From Ryuthela nishihirai (Eukaryota; Arthropoda; Arachnida; Araneae; Heptathelidae): a DNA stretch of 64,000 bases. Below the pieces are notes generated by a model that worked only from the letters and a program-made list of their open reading frames with translations, made no database searches and was not told the DNA's origin. This document shows positions 44,601-55,269 of this stretch, one piece after another; the first letter of the stretch is position 1; every line of letters begins with the position of its first letter. Both the position numbers and the translations under genes were made by a program. The DNA lies in assembly GCA_038380435.1 (NCBI GenBank), contig JAWZYU010000019.1:26561801-26625800 (forward strand), in the 5' to 3' direction.

Positions 44601-45589
44601 CATTTACCACCTTCGTTTTTCTTCCCTTGCGAGAAAAGTGGTGGATTATATAAACGTTTTTCTTACTATATCATTCAAAAGCCCCAAAAGCCCCGGGTAA
44701 TGTATTATGTGTCACATGATAGCTTGTCACCGGTTACTTTAAGTCTTACCTCCCCCCTTCCTATTATTAAAAAAGGGAAGGAATATTCAATGAGATAGAT
44801 CTCAACGAGTCATATACATTTAAAAAAAATTGTATCTTATGAATATCACGAGCTACCAATTATGCCTCATCAGTTAATTTTTTCACTGTTTTTGTGTTGA
44901 TATATTTCAGATTATTTTCCTTTATAAAGATATACTTAGAAACTTGTGTGAAACAGACACTGAATTTACTTTTATTATCAATGCACAAAGACTTTCAGTG
45001 ACTGTTCAGTCTCTTTAATGACACATTCCAAAAGAATTTGCGAAGCAGCTGTTTCAAACACGCTGACGCTCAGAGAATGGGATTTATGATAGCCAGATAA
45101 GAGCTGGAGTGGAATAGGAAGGGTGAGTCTCAACTCACACAGAAGGAAAACAGGGCAATTGCAAAAGGCCGAAATCTCAGTTATACTGTATAGTATTAAA
45201 TTCCCTGTGATTGTCTTAAACACTTAGAAAAGGAACTATGTATCTGGCACAATTTGGGTATAGGATAGAGAATTGGAGAAATGGGCCATTAACTTATTGA
45301 CAACAGTCGAAACTTTTTTTTGATGTTAGCATCAAGCTTTCAACTCCCCCCCTCCCCGAAATGTTTGCAAATTTGTTAATAAGCAACTTCACCTTGTCAT
45401 TCGATGAGAAAAATAAAGGAGGTAATTCTCATTTCAATTATGGAGTGACGACGTGTATCTTGTACATCACTTAACCTCCTTTAAGAAAAGACTGCATAAA
45501 TTAAATAGGTGAGTTTTTCAATTTTTTTGCTTATATCTATTCATTAGATTATATTTATGCTATTTGAAGTCTATTTCAGAGAAAACTCA
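41651..45589. other. Anonymous sequence containing two diverged direct-repeat pairs
   Basis: About 50 bp around TGTGGTAGAGTGTCAAAAG..TTTCCACTGACAGCAACAAT occurs at roughly 42150-42203 and again at 42926-42980. About 120 bp around AAAGCTTTCAAACGTGAGTG, AAATGAAAGCTTCGTACTTG and AACAAACGTTTTAACCG occurs at 43650-43775 and 44368-44490, with a weaker third version after 44515. Several (CTTTT/TTAAAAA)-type runs follow each unit. Frames at 42935-43159 and 44978-45223 show no motif. Confidence 0.55.
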
Positions 45590-45959
45590 TTTAATTATTT
45601 TGCATGAGCTCTTCTTCGGGAAAGCATCAATAAAAATAGTTCAGTGTCATCTAATGACTCAACAAATTATTTGTTGGAAATCTATCCTGATGAAATTGAA
45701 AAATTGGAGGAGAAAGAAAATATAATTTCAAATTTATAAAATGAATTTCAGAGAGCAAATAGAATTACTACAAAGGAAAATATGTTTTCGCTACTGGAAA
45801 AATCAAAACAAAGCATTGCAAAGAATTGTTGTAGCGATATTTGCAAATCACATATCTGCACTGAGAATTTTTTCTATGCTTAAATGGATTCTCTTTAAGA
45901 AGAGAAATAATTTAGATTCAAAATTATTGGAAGACATTTTGCTTATAATGACAAAATAA
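45590..45959 (+). pseudogene. hAT transposase C-terminal (dimerisation) fragment
   Basis: The frame 45741-45959 ends ...IVVAIFANHISALRIFSMLK and then WILFKKRNNLDSKLLEDILL. This has the order and key residues (R-FSMLK, KRN-LDS-LL) of the hAT C-terminal dimerisation region, in which a conserved ER-FS motif is followed by KRN. The usual SAAxER is shortened to SALR. No N-terminal zinc finger or catalytic part is present, and upstream codons are broken. It is a different hAT lineage from the one at 47422. Confidence 0.65.
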
Positions 45960-47420
45960 AACAAACTAACATTGATTGCGTTGTGTCAATATATTTGAAT
46001 GAATGGCGTTTTCTTTTTTAATTTTTTTTGATTATGCGTTATGAGGATAATTTTTCTGAAGAGAATTTTACTTTTTTTAAACTTCCTCGACTCATTTTAG
46101 AATTTGGTTCGAAATTATTAATATGTGCACAAAACGTTTTATAGTACTAAAGGTTATGAACGCATACTTATGTTCAGAAATTTTTATTTATAATGTTCTA
46201 TTTTTTTCCTGAAGAATTCTTAGAAATTGGTGTAAATTTTTTCAGTCAGGGATGTATCCAGGGGATGGAGGGTTCGCTCCCCTTCCACCGGAAAATCAGG
46301 TCATCTTATGCGAAAACTTAAACTTTTCTACCTGCTTTGAAATTCAAACAGGTGTCTTTGTATAATTTTATTTTAACCCCATATTTTTATGCCGGAACAT
46401 TAAAAGTCGATATAAAAAAAATGAAAACTATAAAATTTCATTCCATATAGACTATCATTTAGCCTTTCCTGTAGGGTGGAATATTTTAGTAATTGGGAAA
46501 TCCTACTTGAGTCTCATTTTGTTTCTTTATTTTTTATATATTCTCTCCCCTCCCCTCGAAACAAGATTTTTGAACCCTCTTCGATACTAAATTACTATTT
46601 TCGGGGGTTGCCCCGAAACTAACTCGTGGTTCGTCTTTAGTAGTTTAGTTGTATGACTTAGATACATTATTATATTATATACAGTGGTGTTATCCTATTA
46701 CTGCATTTATATATATATTAAACTTCATCTATTTGACTATGTGCTATTTATTTCTAAAAAGGTTCTAATTATTTTAAATAAATCAGTAATATTTTCATAT
46801 CGTCGTAATATATATTTTTAATTTTAAAGTGTTTTAAAAATATATTTTGTGGCAAAATTTTATTAGATTGGAATTAATAATGCTTTCAAACAATTTATTT
46901 ATCTTTTAACTTCCTTTTGTTCGAAACTTGTCCACATAATAATACTTAATAATAATCTAACATTGCATTTCATTAAACATTATATATTTTGTGGGTTCAT
47001 GCATCCATTCCTCGACTAATATGATAAAGGATTTCTTCAAACAATTTCGGGAAATGTGAAAACTTTGTAGTCGGAAACGATTCCTCGTAAGAAATAATTT
47101 AAATGGAGGATGTGTTCCAGATTCCTGAACTAAATGACATCATTTTGTTCTATTAATACTCTAAAAAACTTGCTATTTTTATTAAAAAAATAATATGCTA
47201 ATTATTTACATTTTCACACATATAACTTATTTTTAGAGAAAAGGAATAATGACAACGATAGAACCAAAAAATGGCAAAATACAGTTTCGTTTCAAAATTG
47301 GACCCCGTTAATTGCAATGTTACCATGCTTATCAAATTACTACTGAAAGTCTGATTAACGAGGTAATAGGATAACGGGAGTAAAAAAATATTTATATGGT
47401 ATATTAAACGACTGCTGCTA
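45960..47420. other. Anonymous AT-rich sequence
   Basis: Near 46244 a phrase CAGGGATGTATCCAGGGG resembles termini of another hAT group, but I see no partner end. Nothing else recognised, and the missing N-terminal part of the following transposase is not detectable here. Confidence 0.35.
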
Positions 47421-47421
47421 T

Positions 47422-48675
47422 TTTATATATTTCCATTCAACTCGATGAATCAACTCTACCAAATAACGAAGCTCTACTCTTATAATACGTACGATTTATA
47501 AAAGAAGAAAAAATTCATGAAGAGTTATTATTTGCTAAAAATTTGGAATCTGATACAAAGGGAGAATCTATATTTAATACCATGCAAAAGTTTTTTCAAG
47601 AGAAATTCCTATTTGCAATATTTTGTCTGCTGCTACTGATGGTGCTCCAGCAATGACAGGGCGTTATAAGGGTTTCATAGCGCATTTGAAACAAGCAGTG
47701 CCAAATGTAGTCGCTGTACATTGTATTATTCATCGTCAGCATTTGGTTGCAAAAAATTTGAATGAACGTCTACATACGTCGCTCCATTACGTTATTAAAG
47801 CAATCAATAAGATTAGAAGCAATTCATTGAATGACCGATTATTTGGTAAGCTTTGTAATGAAAATGATGAAGATTACAATCGCTTGCTGCTGCACACAGA
47901 AGTACGTTGGCTCTCTAAAGGTGTTTGTCTGAATCGTTTTTTCAATCTATTTGACTCAGTACTGGACTTTCTTGAAGACAGAGACGAAAAATTGCGCGAA
48001 AACCTGATTACGTCAAAAAATGGCATCGCTTATTTGACAGACCTGTTTAAAATATTTAATCAAATTAATTTACAATTGCAAGGTGAAGAGTTGAATTTAA
48101 TTAAAACAAAAAACGTCATAGCTGCTTTTGCGGGAAAACTTATTCTATTCAAACAAAATCTAGGTAGAGGTGAATACAACCCCTTTCCCACATTATCAGC
48201 AGTCTCTGCAAAACCGGAAGATTTACTTACTTACTGCCAACACTTGGAAGTTCTTCATGTTGATTTTACGAAGCGTTTTAAAGATATTTTAAACATGGAT
48301 ATACCGAGTTGGATTTTAGATCCTTTCGCAAACACAGATACTGAAGAATCATCAAATTTGGAAGAAGAACTCTTAGAACTCACGACTAAAGAAGCACTCA
48401 AAGTAAAATTCAAACATGGATACCAAGAGTTCTGGCTTCAAAAATCAATACCAGTTCTCTACCCTGGATTGTGGGCAATAGTACAGAAGTTTTTAATCGC
48501 ATTTCCTTCATCCTATATGGCTGAGCGTGGATTCAGTGCAGTAGCTAATTTACTGTCAAAGAAGAGGAACAGACTACACATCACTGAACGTGGAGATCTG
48601 CGATTGATGTTAACGAAATTGGAACCCGACATTAACAGATTGTTAACACTCCACCAGCCTCAACCATCTCATTAA
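47422..48675 (+). pseudogene. ZBED/SCAND3-like hAT transposase, 5' truncated and broken
   Basis: An uninterrupted 350-codon stretch (about 47623-48675) starts SAATDGAPAMTGRYKGFIAH, then HCIIHRQHLVAKNL, HTEVRWLSKG, FRNL-like linker, GYQEFWLQK, YPGLWAIVQKFLIAFPSSYM, ERGFSAVANLLSKKRN and RGDLRLMLTKLEP. This is the C-terminal two thirds of the hAT transposase lineage that also gave rise to vertebrate ZBED5/8 and SCAND3-type proteins. Upstream, QLDESTLPNNEALLL (47440 on) precedes a TAA at 47483-47485, and a -1-type frameshift near 47601 separates it from the long frame. The BED finger is missing. It ends cleanly at TAA 48673-48675. It likely once moved the element in the nucleus. The length of the surviving frame suggests recent loss. 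Confidence 0.88.
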
Positions 48676-48949
48676 TTTTTTTTTTATTTATTATTAATTT
48701 TGTGTTTATCTCCTTATTTTTTATTTCTTATTAATTCTGGGTTTATTTTTAAAATTCTAATAAACAATTTTATTGTACATTTGGTTGTCGTTTTATTAAT
48801 TTCTGTTTTATGATTTTTAATAGATAAATAAACAGATAAATTAGGTACAGATAATATGCACCAATATTTTAATATTTCATATAAAATTAACTATTATGGA
48901 CTAGGGGGGGGGTTGAAATTTTTGTTCTCTTCTAAAGGGGGCGATGGTC
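48676..48949. other. 3' untranslated part of the hAT element
   Basis: AT-rich tail with a G tract at 48905-48912. No separate feature. Confidence 0.5.
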
Positions 48950-48972
48950 CAGAAAAGGTTGGGAATCACTGG
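48950..48972. repeat. Right terminus of the ZBED-like hAT element
   Basis: AGAAAAGGTTGGGAATCACTG, the complement of CAGTGATTCCCAACC, is a standard hAT terminal repeat. It lies 275 bp after the transposase stop. No matching left terminus was found upstream, in keeping with a 5' deletion. Confidence 0.7.
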
Positions 48973-49019
48973 ACTAGATGGACGGGTTAAGGTGCGAAAA
49001 TTGCAAATAACTCTAAATT

Positions 49020-49562
49020 TTTTTTTCAGTGAAGAGATCTCGTGTTCTAATAGAGCCAGAGGTCTCAAACAAATGTTTTCCGATTATATTCTGGAAGAAT
49101 TACACGTTGAATGTATCGGAAGAGGTCTCGACCCGTTACTTCTGTAATATAAGTTCTAAACTGATTACATACTGGATAAAATGATTTAATATCTAATGTT
49201 TACGAAGCGTTCGTTTCTTTTTCGCCAAAATATGGTTATACTACCGGGATTTGTTCCGTTAACTCAATCACGCAAGGTATCGAACCCGTTACGTAACCGA
49301 CCAACTGGGTCGAACCCGATAAATGTTGCAGTTTTATAACTCATGTTCAGATCTAAAACACAGCAACAGATTTAAAACTAATGTTTTCTGATAACATTCG
49401 GGAAGAATTACAAGTTGAATGTATCGGAAAAGGTCTCGACCCGCTACTATTTATTTCATGGGTTCGAAACCGATTGCATACTGGATAAAACGACTTAGTA
49501 TCTAATGATTCCGAAACTTTCGTCTTTTTTTGGCCAGCATAGCATTATACCACTGAAATTCG
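49020..49562. repeat. Tandem repeat, period about 310 bp, first two copies
   Basis: AATGTTTTCCGATTATATTC at 49072 matches AATGTTTTCTGATAACATTC at 49380. GGTCTCGACCCGTTACT near 49125 matches GGTCTCGACCCGCTACT near 49432. ATACTGGATAAAATGATTTA matches ATACTGGATAAAACGACTTA. The unit holds GGTATCGAACCCGTTACG and CTGGGTCGAACCCG, so a tRNA-like origin is possible but unproven. A further copy lies at 51909-52230. The frame at 48944-49147 is repeat-derived. Confidence 0.8.
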
Positions 49563-49627
49563 TTTGAAAGAGACCAGATGGACAGATAAAGGTCAGATTC
49601 TTAAAAATAATGTTTAATTTCTGTTTT

Positions 49628-51655
49628 CAGGGAGGGAAGATATATAAGAATCACCAAGGCGTGGGTCTGCTTCTCAGCAGACACGCTAGTGATGCTCTTC
49701 TGGGATATGAGGGCATTAATGAAATGTTTCTTACAGCAAAATTTCAGACAAGAATTAAAGCTATTTCTAAACTTAAATTTTATAAATCCCCAGGGGTAGA
49801 CGAAATTACTACGGAAATGCTGAGAGCTAGGAATATTTCTGTTGCCACTTGGATAATTTAAAATTTGAATATTTTTTATGATAAAGGCATGGTCTCTAAG
49901 GATTTTGCAAGAACTATTATTATCCCTATTTTCAAAAAAGGTGGTCACAATTCTTGTGGTAACTATACGAGTATCAGCTACTCTCTGTTCCAGGAAAAGT
50001 TCTTTCCATGATTGTGCTTAATAGAATTAAGAATCTGCTTGACAGGCAACTGCGTGATGAGCAATGTGGATTCAGAAGTGGTAGGGAATGTGTAGATCAG
50101 ATATTTTCACTCAGGAAGATTCTTGAGAAATCTTTAGAGTTTCAGAAATCTTTGGTTACTAGAGCTTTATTGATTTCAAAAATTCTTTTGACTCTGTTGA
50201 TTGTCATAATTTGTGGTTGATTATAAAATCATATGGCATACCAGACAAGTTGGTTAACATAATGAAAGCTCTCTATAATAACACTGAGTCGTGTGTGAGA
50301 GTTGGTAAGGCTTGTAGCAAATGCAGTTCTCTGTATAGCATTACTTCTGGTGTTCGACAAGGGTGCATTTTGTCTCCTTTTCTCTTTAGTTTAGTTATTG
50401 GTTACGTTATGCGAAATTCACTTCAAGGGAAGATTTTGGCCTTAAATTGACTGCAGATACGAAAATTTCTGATTTCGATTATGCTGATAATTTAGCCCTT
50501 TTGAGCAAATGATGTTGATGAGATGAACTCTTTATTTCGAGCTGTTGATGAGACTGCTAATAATATAATAGGTTTGGTTATAAACAGAGAGAAAACTAAA
50601 GTGATGAGAATTGGTCAGGCAGGCTGTGATTCAGTTAATCTGAATGGTTTGCAGTCTTGAGCAGGTGTCACAGTTTAATTTTCTTGGGAGCTATGTAACA
50701 GGTACTGGTGATGTTCGGCATGAGATTAACATTCGAATAAGGATTGCTGTCGTGACTTTTAAGAATCTAAGACGAGTGTGGAGAAAGAGGCATAATACAC
50801 CTAAAGAATAAAATTAGACTGTATCATATGTTTGGTCCTTTCTAGGGTTAGTGGGGCGGGGGTGGCTCAGTCGGTAGCGCGCCAGGCTCGTAATCTGTAG
50901 TTCCCAGGTTCGAGTCCCAGCTGGGTCAGCGTTGAGATTTACCTCCGCAAAATTCCCCGCCCTGCCCACGGTCAGTAGGGGACACCGATGGGCTTGGAAA
51001 GGCCACCGTCCGTCGGATGGGACGTTAAGCCGTGGCCCCGTGTGCGGGAGAGCCATACCCTGTGCACGTTAAAGAACACGCTTGATGGCCTTGACGGGAG
51101 GCTACCATCTGTCTCCCAACAGCTGTTCCAGTGGGTCCCCTCCCCCAACCTTCTCTGAGCCTTCGGGGTCCATGTGACCTGGCCATTTAGCCCATGGTGT
51201 GCAAAAAAGTGCCGCTCAGAGGTAAAACAACCCAACCTAGGGTTAGTTATGGTAATGAAACGTCGAAGCTTTGTTAAGAAGTTAATAGGAAACTAGATGC
51301 TTTTGATTCTAGATGCTTACGCGGTATCTTGGGAATTTGGTGTTCAACTTTTTAACTACTGATGATGTTAGGCAAACGAGTCGGTAACTTCTCTGAAACA
51401 GCATATTGTGCAGAGAAAGTCTCCGTTGGTTTGGCCATGTTGCCCTTATGGATAATTATAGATTGGCGAATAGGGTTATGAACAGTGTCCCTAAAGGCCT
51501 CAGGAAGAGGGGGAGACATAGGATGCGGTGGGCAGACAATGTCAAACTGCATCTTGTTAGAATTGGTGTGCAGTGGCCGAATGCAGCAGATGTACCTCAG
51601 GATAGATATGCTTGGAGAACTAAATTGCGCAGTCTGGTTGGATCTCCGTAGCCCA
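49628..51655 (+). pseudogene. LINE (RTE/CR1-like) ORF2 with internal deletion and SINE insertion
   Basis: Order of parts is as follows. The start of an APE-type endonuclease has GVGLLLSRHASDALLGYEGI (49660 on). After a deletion comes FYKSPGVDEITTEMLR, the start of the reverse transcriptase. Then DEQCGFRSGRECVDQIFSLR and LIIKSYGIPDKLVNIMKALY, and TSGVRQGCILSPFLFSLVIG. The catalytic box reads YADN rather than YADD (50480-50491). VINREKTKVMRIG follows. The C-terminal part (51406-51651) has RWFGHVALMDNYRLANRVMN and RWADNV, ending LRSLVGSP and TAG. The 3' end is a (GATGATGAC)-like tail, as in many RTE-type LINEs. The frame is broken at least five times. Confidence 0.87.
50842..51247 (+). mobile_element. 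tRNA-Met-like SINE (family M), full length, in the LINE
   Basis: The SINE itself is 50853-51236 (384 bp). CTAGGGTTAGT occurs on both sides (50842-50852 and 51237-51247) as an exact 11-bp target duplication. It differs from the copy at 37804 by only a handful of bases, so it is young. The head starts GGGGCGGGGGTGGCTCAGTC and the tail AAACAACCCAAC. Frames at 50814-51056 and 50972-51235 are SINE-derived. Confidence 0.95.
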
Positions 51656-51908
51656 TGGCTGCTTGAGGATGATGACGATGATCCAAACCATGGATACACC
51701 ATGAATTCGTAATAATATTGCGAAACTATGGCCATTTGAGAGCAAGTATTAAAACCGAAGTGTTCGACAATTTTGAACAAAAGGGTTGTTTTCTGCTGAA
51801 CAAAGTCCACTCCCATTTTGTCCAAGTAGCAATAACAATATAGTACAGGGATGTTTAGGAATGACTAGAACGTCATCCCTCTGGTGTCCTGGCATTTTCT
51901 TTAGTAGA
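51656..51908. other. LINE 3' tail and spacer
   Basis: GAGGATGATGACGATGATCC at 51665-51684 is the likely LINE 3' microsatellite tail. The remainder is unassigned. The minus frame at 51352-51825 runs antisense to the LINE and is not a gene. Confidence 0.5.
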
Positions 51909-52230
51909 AAAAATGATTCAATATATAATGTTTCCGAAGCGTTCGTTTATTTTTCGCCAACATAACGTTATACCACCGGGATTCGGGCCGTTAATTCAAT
52001 CACGCAAGGTATCGAACCCGTTACGTAGCCGATCAACTGGGTCGAACCCGATAAAAGTTGAAGTTTTATAATTCATGTTCTAATTGAGCAACAGATCTAA
52101 AACTAATGTTTTTCAATTACATTCGGGGAGAATTACACGTTGAATATATAGGAAAATGTCTCGACCCGCTACTATTTATTTTATGGGTTCGAAACCGGTT
52201 GCATACTGGATAAAACGACTTAGGTTACGA
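51909..52230. repeat. Third copy of the ~310-bp repeat
   Basis: Shares AATGTTTCCGAAGCGTTCGT, CAATCACGCAAGGTATCGAA and TGGGTTCGAAACCGGTTGCA with 49180-49500. It lies on the other side of the LINE, so the LINE probably landed within an existing array. Confidence 0.85.
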
Positions 52231-52232
52231 CG

Positions 52233-52277
52233 AGGTCGGAATTTATTATCATTAGGTAGAGTAACTGGCATCTTGTA
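52233..52277. repeat. 45-bp identical repeat, copy 1
   Basis: AGGTCGGAATTTATTATCAT onward to TCTTGTA at 52277 is identical to 55094-55138. Confidence 0.95.
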
Positions 52278-53300
52278 TTTTCTTTTGGAATTTCTGTATC
52301 TAAAAACACCTCATGAGAAGATGGAATTTGAAGTGAAATGAAGAGGAGCAGTGCATTATCACAGAATCCTTCATGCAAAGCAAAAGTCACTCTAGGAGAG
52401 TGTCATGTCGCTAAACTATTGTTGGAACCAATGTCTCACTAGGCCTGTCAAAGTTCAGCAGGTCAATAAAAGATTTACTCTTCATTTCAGACATTTCCTC
52501 TTCTCATTTGAATGACCCTCGTACATCATTTTCAAAAATCTTTTCAGTAGTTAAAAAAAAGCCATTTTTCAGCATTTACGGTTTAAGAGTGATCGTATGC
52601 TCTCTCTCTCTCTCTTGACCCTTTAAAGCGAACTTTTAATGGATATGGATTCTTTTAGACTGTAATTTGTTTCATCACAGAGCGAAACCTGAGATGGAAC
52701 ATATTTAAAATTTAACGTTTTGATTCCTATATGTTATTTATATTGAAAGTTTTAAAAATATATATCACATTAATATTTATTGAATTCGTTTCGAGATTTA
52801 TTATTTATTTGACCAGAGTGCCCATACCTATTTTAATTACATTTTTACTTTCTTTATCGTTGCAAAATAAATAACACCAATTTGTGTTTTCGCACAAAAT
52901 AAAAATCCCACGCCGTAAATGATGGCGCTGCTGCTCCATGTGTTTAGGGGAGTTTGAAATGAAAAAATGGACTTTATTACATAACGAAATTTTTAATATA
53001 AAGTGGAGAGTAATTACGATACTTTTTCCGTACCATAGAAGGTCATATCGCGAATGAATGGGTTATATTTAAGAGACATAATCTCGAAATGAATTATATA
53101 TATTTTATGCGAATTTTTGACTCTATGTAAGTTATGATTTGTTTCTTCAAACGATTCGTCCCAAGCCTTTGTCTGTCTCTTTTATATCGGATTCTAATTC
53201 AAAATTATCACTGCACACTTCTTCTGTATTTACATTTTTTTGTTAAAAATTGGAATCGAACTACCGTAGCGAATGTATTTCATTTCAACATTAACTTTTA
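52278..53300. other. Anonymous AT-rich sequence with (TC)n
   Basis: A (CT)n run lies at about 52599-52615. No supported gene. Frames are short and without motif. Confidence 0.4.
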
Positions 53301-54488
53301 CACTGAAGCGCCATTGAATTAGGGATAGCAACCTAGTAACATATCGGACCCTTCTGGCTCTGATAACTGCCTCCACACGACGAGACAAAGATTCCACAAA
53401 CTTGCGCACATGTTCCACAAGTATGGCGACCCATGCATCCTCCAGAGCTGTCCACAATTCTCTCAAGGATGTCGCTGATGGGACACGAGCACGACCACTC
53501 TGCTCGGTGGTATCCCAAAGATTTTCAATGGGATTTAAATCTGGATTTGTGGGTAGCCATTTCATTATTTCAATGCTCCTGCAACCATGCAGTAGCAAAG
53601 CTGAACCTGTGAGATGAAGAGTTGTCTTGCTGGTAGACACCACTTCCATTGGGATGCATGATAGCATAAATGAGTGAAAATGGTAAGCCATCAGTTCTAC
53701 ATACTGGGATGCAGTGAGAGTCGCCGGTACACGTAGCAAAGGTTCCAACTGAGAGACACCCCAGGCCATCACTGAGCCACCACCAGCTTATACACTTCCG
53801 ACCTGACATGCAGTATCCATGGCTTCATGTCCTCAGTCTCCCATCGGCGTGATGAAGTTTAAATCGGGATTCATCACTCCAGCCTATCAGTTGCCAATTT
53901 TAGATGGGTCTAGTTTCAATGCTCTTTAGTCCAGGCAAATCGTTGAGCCCGGTGTTGTGCCGTTAAAAGTGGGACTCTCGTAGGTTGGCTGCTCCTGAAG
54001 CTGAAATGATGAAATGAATGTTGCACAGTCTGTGCACTTACTTCCCGGCTGGAACCGCGTTCAGATGGGAGGTGATTTCAGATAATGTCTGCTCCCTATC
54101 GGTCCATACAATGCGGGTCAGACGGCGAAGCCCACCATCATTCAATGCTGGTTGTCCTTTGCAGCTCGGGTGTTCGGATGTTTGTTTTTTTGCCGGAATT
54201 TTCATATTCTCGGAACACTCTTGAAACTGTCGTACGAGAAAAATCCATGTTCGTTGACAATTTCGGAGATCGAGTTTCCAATCCGTCGGCACCTACGATC
54301 TACCCTCTGTCAGATGCATCTAAATCCCATGCCTTTCCCATTACGCTTCTCACAACGAATGCTTGGGGAAGCCAAAGCTGGCAACTACATATGACCAGAG
54401 TTTCAGCCACGCATGCGCGCAAATGCCGGACTTGTAGTTCTGAATCTTGGATAACGTCTCCTATCCGTAATTCAATGGCACTTCAGTG
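53301..54488 (-). mobile_element. Full-length Tc1-type transposon, inactive (family B)
   Basis: TA flanks it at 53299-53300 and 54489-54490. The termini are near-perfect inverted repeats of about 29 bp: CACTGAAGCGCCATTGAATT and the complement CACTGAAGTGCCATTGAATT, both running on to GGATAG. At 1188 bp the length is typical. It belongs to a different Tc1 lineage from the element at 2064, since neither termini nor protein match closely. Confidence 0.93.
53330..54310 (-). pseudogene. Tc1 transposase (family B), broken
   Basis: On the minus strand the N-terminal part (54292-54038) contains RQFQECSENMKIPAKKQ, then HPSCKGQPALNDGGLRRLTR, with the GRP-like PALNDGGLR linker of Tc1 proteins, and TLSEITSHLN from the second helix-turn-helix. 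The middle DDE region (about 53900-53570) is shattered. The C-terminal part (53772-53230) keeps PATLTASQYVELM, NPDLNPIENLWD with the third catalytic Glu, and SLSRRVEAVIRARRV. Pieces lie in at least three frames, so the enzyme is dead. It would have been a nuclear cut-and-paste transposase. Confidence 0.87.
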
Positions 54489-54490
54489 TA

Positions 54491-54737
54491 TATGCATCTG
54501 GTAGAAAGAAGTGTATTCTGCTTGCCTGTTTCGTTTATTGAATGTTGAATAACTTTCGTATTCCATAATATTGAAATTTTACTATTTTTCTTTAGAAATT
54601 TAACTTTTTATACAGAGAGCATTAAAAGATGCAATCAGATTGATAATTTTACAAGAAGTGAAAATTGTGAAATCATTGAAAACCTTTTTAAATATGTCTT
54701 AGTTTCAATCCACTCGAACTTTGATTTCTGATTTGTT
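54491..54737. other. Short AT-rich spacer
   Basis: Nothing recognised. Confidence 0.4.
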
Positions 54738-55006
54738 AGGGGCGGTGTTGGCTCAGTAGGTATCGTGTCAGGCTCCTAATTTGCAGTTGTCACGTTCGAA
54801 TCCCAAATGTGCCATCATTGAGATTTATCTTGACTAAACTCCGCCCTTCTCTGGGTAAGAAAGGTGTCACTCATAGGTTTGAAATGTCCGTCGGATGAGA
54901 GGTTAAGCCGTCGTTCCGTGTGCAACGGAGTCACATCCTGTGCACGTGAAAGAACACAACATGCTGGATGACCATCACGGGTAAGCCATATGTCTCCTAA
55001 TAGTTC
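54738..55006 (+). mobile_element. tRNA-Met-like SINE (family M), old copy
   Basis: The head GGGGCGGTGTTGGCTCAGTA has a mutated A box, and the B box is CACGTTCGAATCCCA. The body carries GAGATTTATCTTGACTAAAC, CCGTCGGATGAGAGGTTAAG and GTGCACGTGAAAGAACAC, and is truncated after TATGTCTCCTAATAGTTC. More diverged than the copies at 37804 and 50853. Confidence 0.85.
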
Positions 55007-55093
55007 AAAAATAATTGCAATAAATTTTGTTGTTGAATATTGTTTCGGTGTTCTTTTATTCTTATGGCTGCCGAGCGTTGCTTTTAGCATAGT

Positions 55094-55138
55094 AGGTCGG
55101 AATTTATTATCATTAGGTAGAGTAACTGGCATCTTGTA
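55094..55138. repeat. 45-bp identical repeat, copy 2
   Basis: Identical in sequence and orientation to 52233-52277. Flanks differ on both sides. Confidence 0.95.
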
Positions 55139-55269
55139 AACACCACCTGTTTTCTCTTAAAGATCTCGATTTTTTTTACCACATTAAATACGTTACTAGC
55201 TGCTTTTACTGGAATTTCAAAGTTATATGATCTCATTATATTCCTCAGTGTTTCTGGTAATCATGGAAT

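Noticed and set aside
46240..46300. Left terminus of the ZBED-like hAT element (CAGGGATGTATCCAGGGG)
   Set aside because: It does not match the right terminus CAGTGATTCCCAACC at 48950-48972.
51352..51825. 157-codon minus-strand frame
   Set aside because: It is the antisense of the LINE 3' end and tail (the serine run comes from the GATGATGAC tail).
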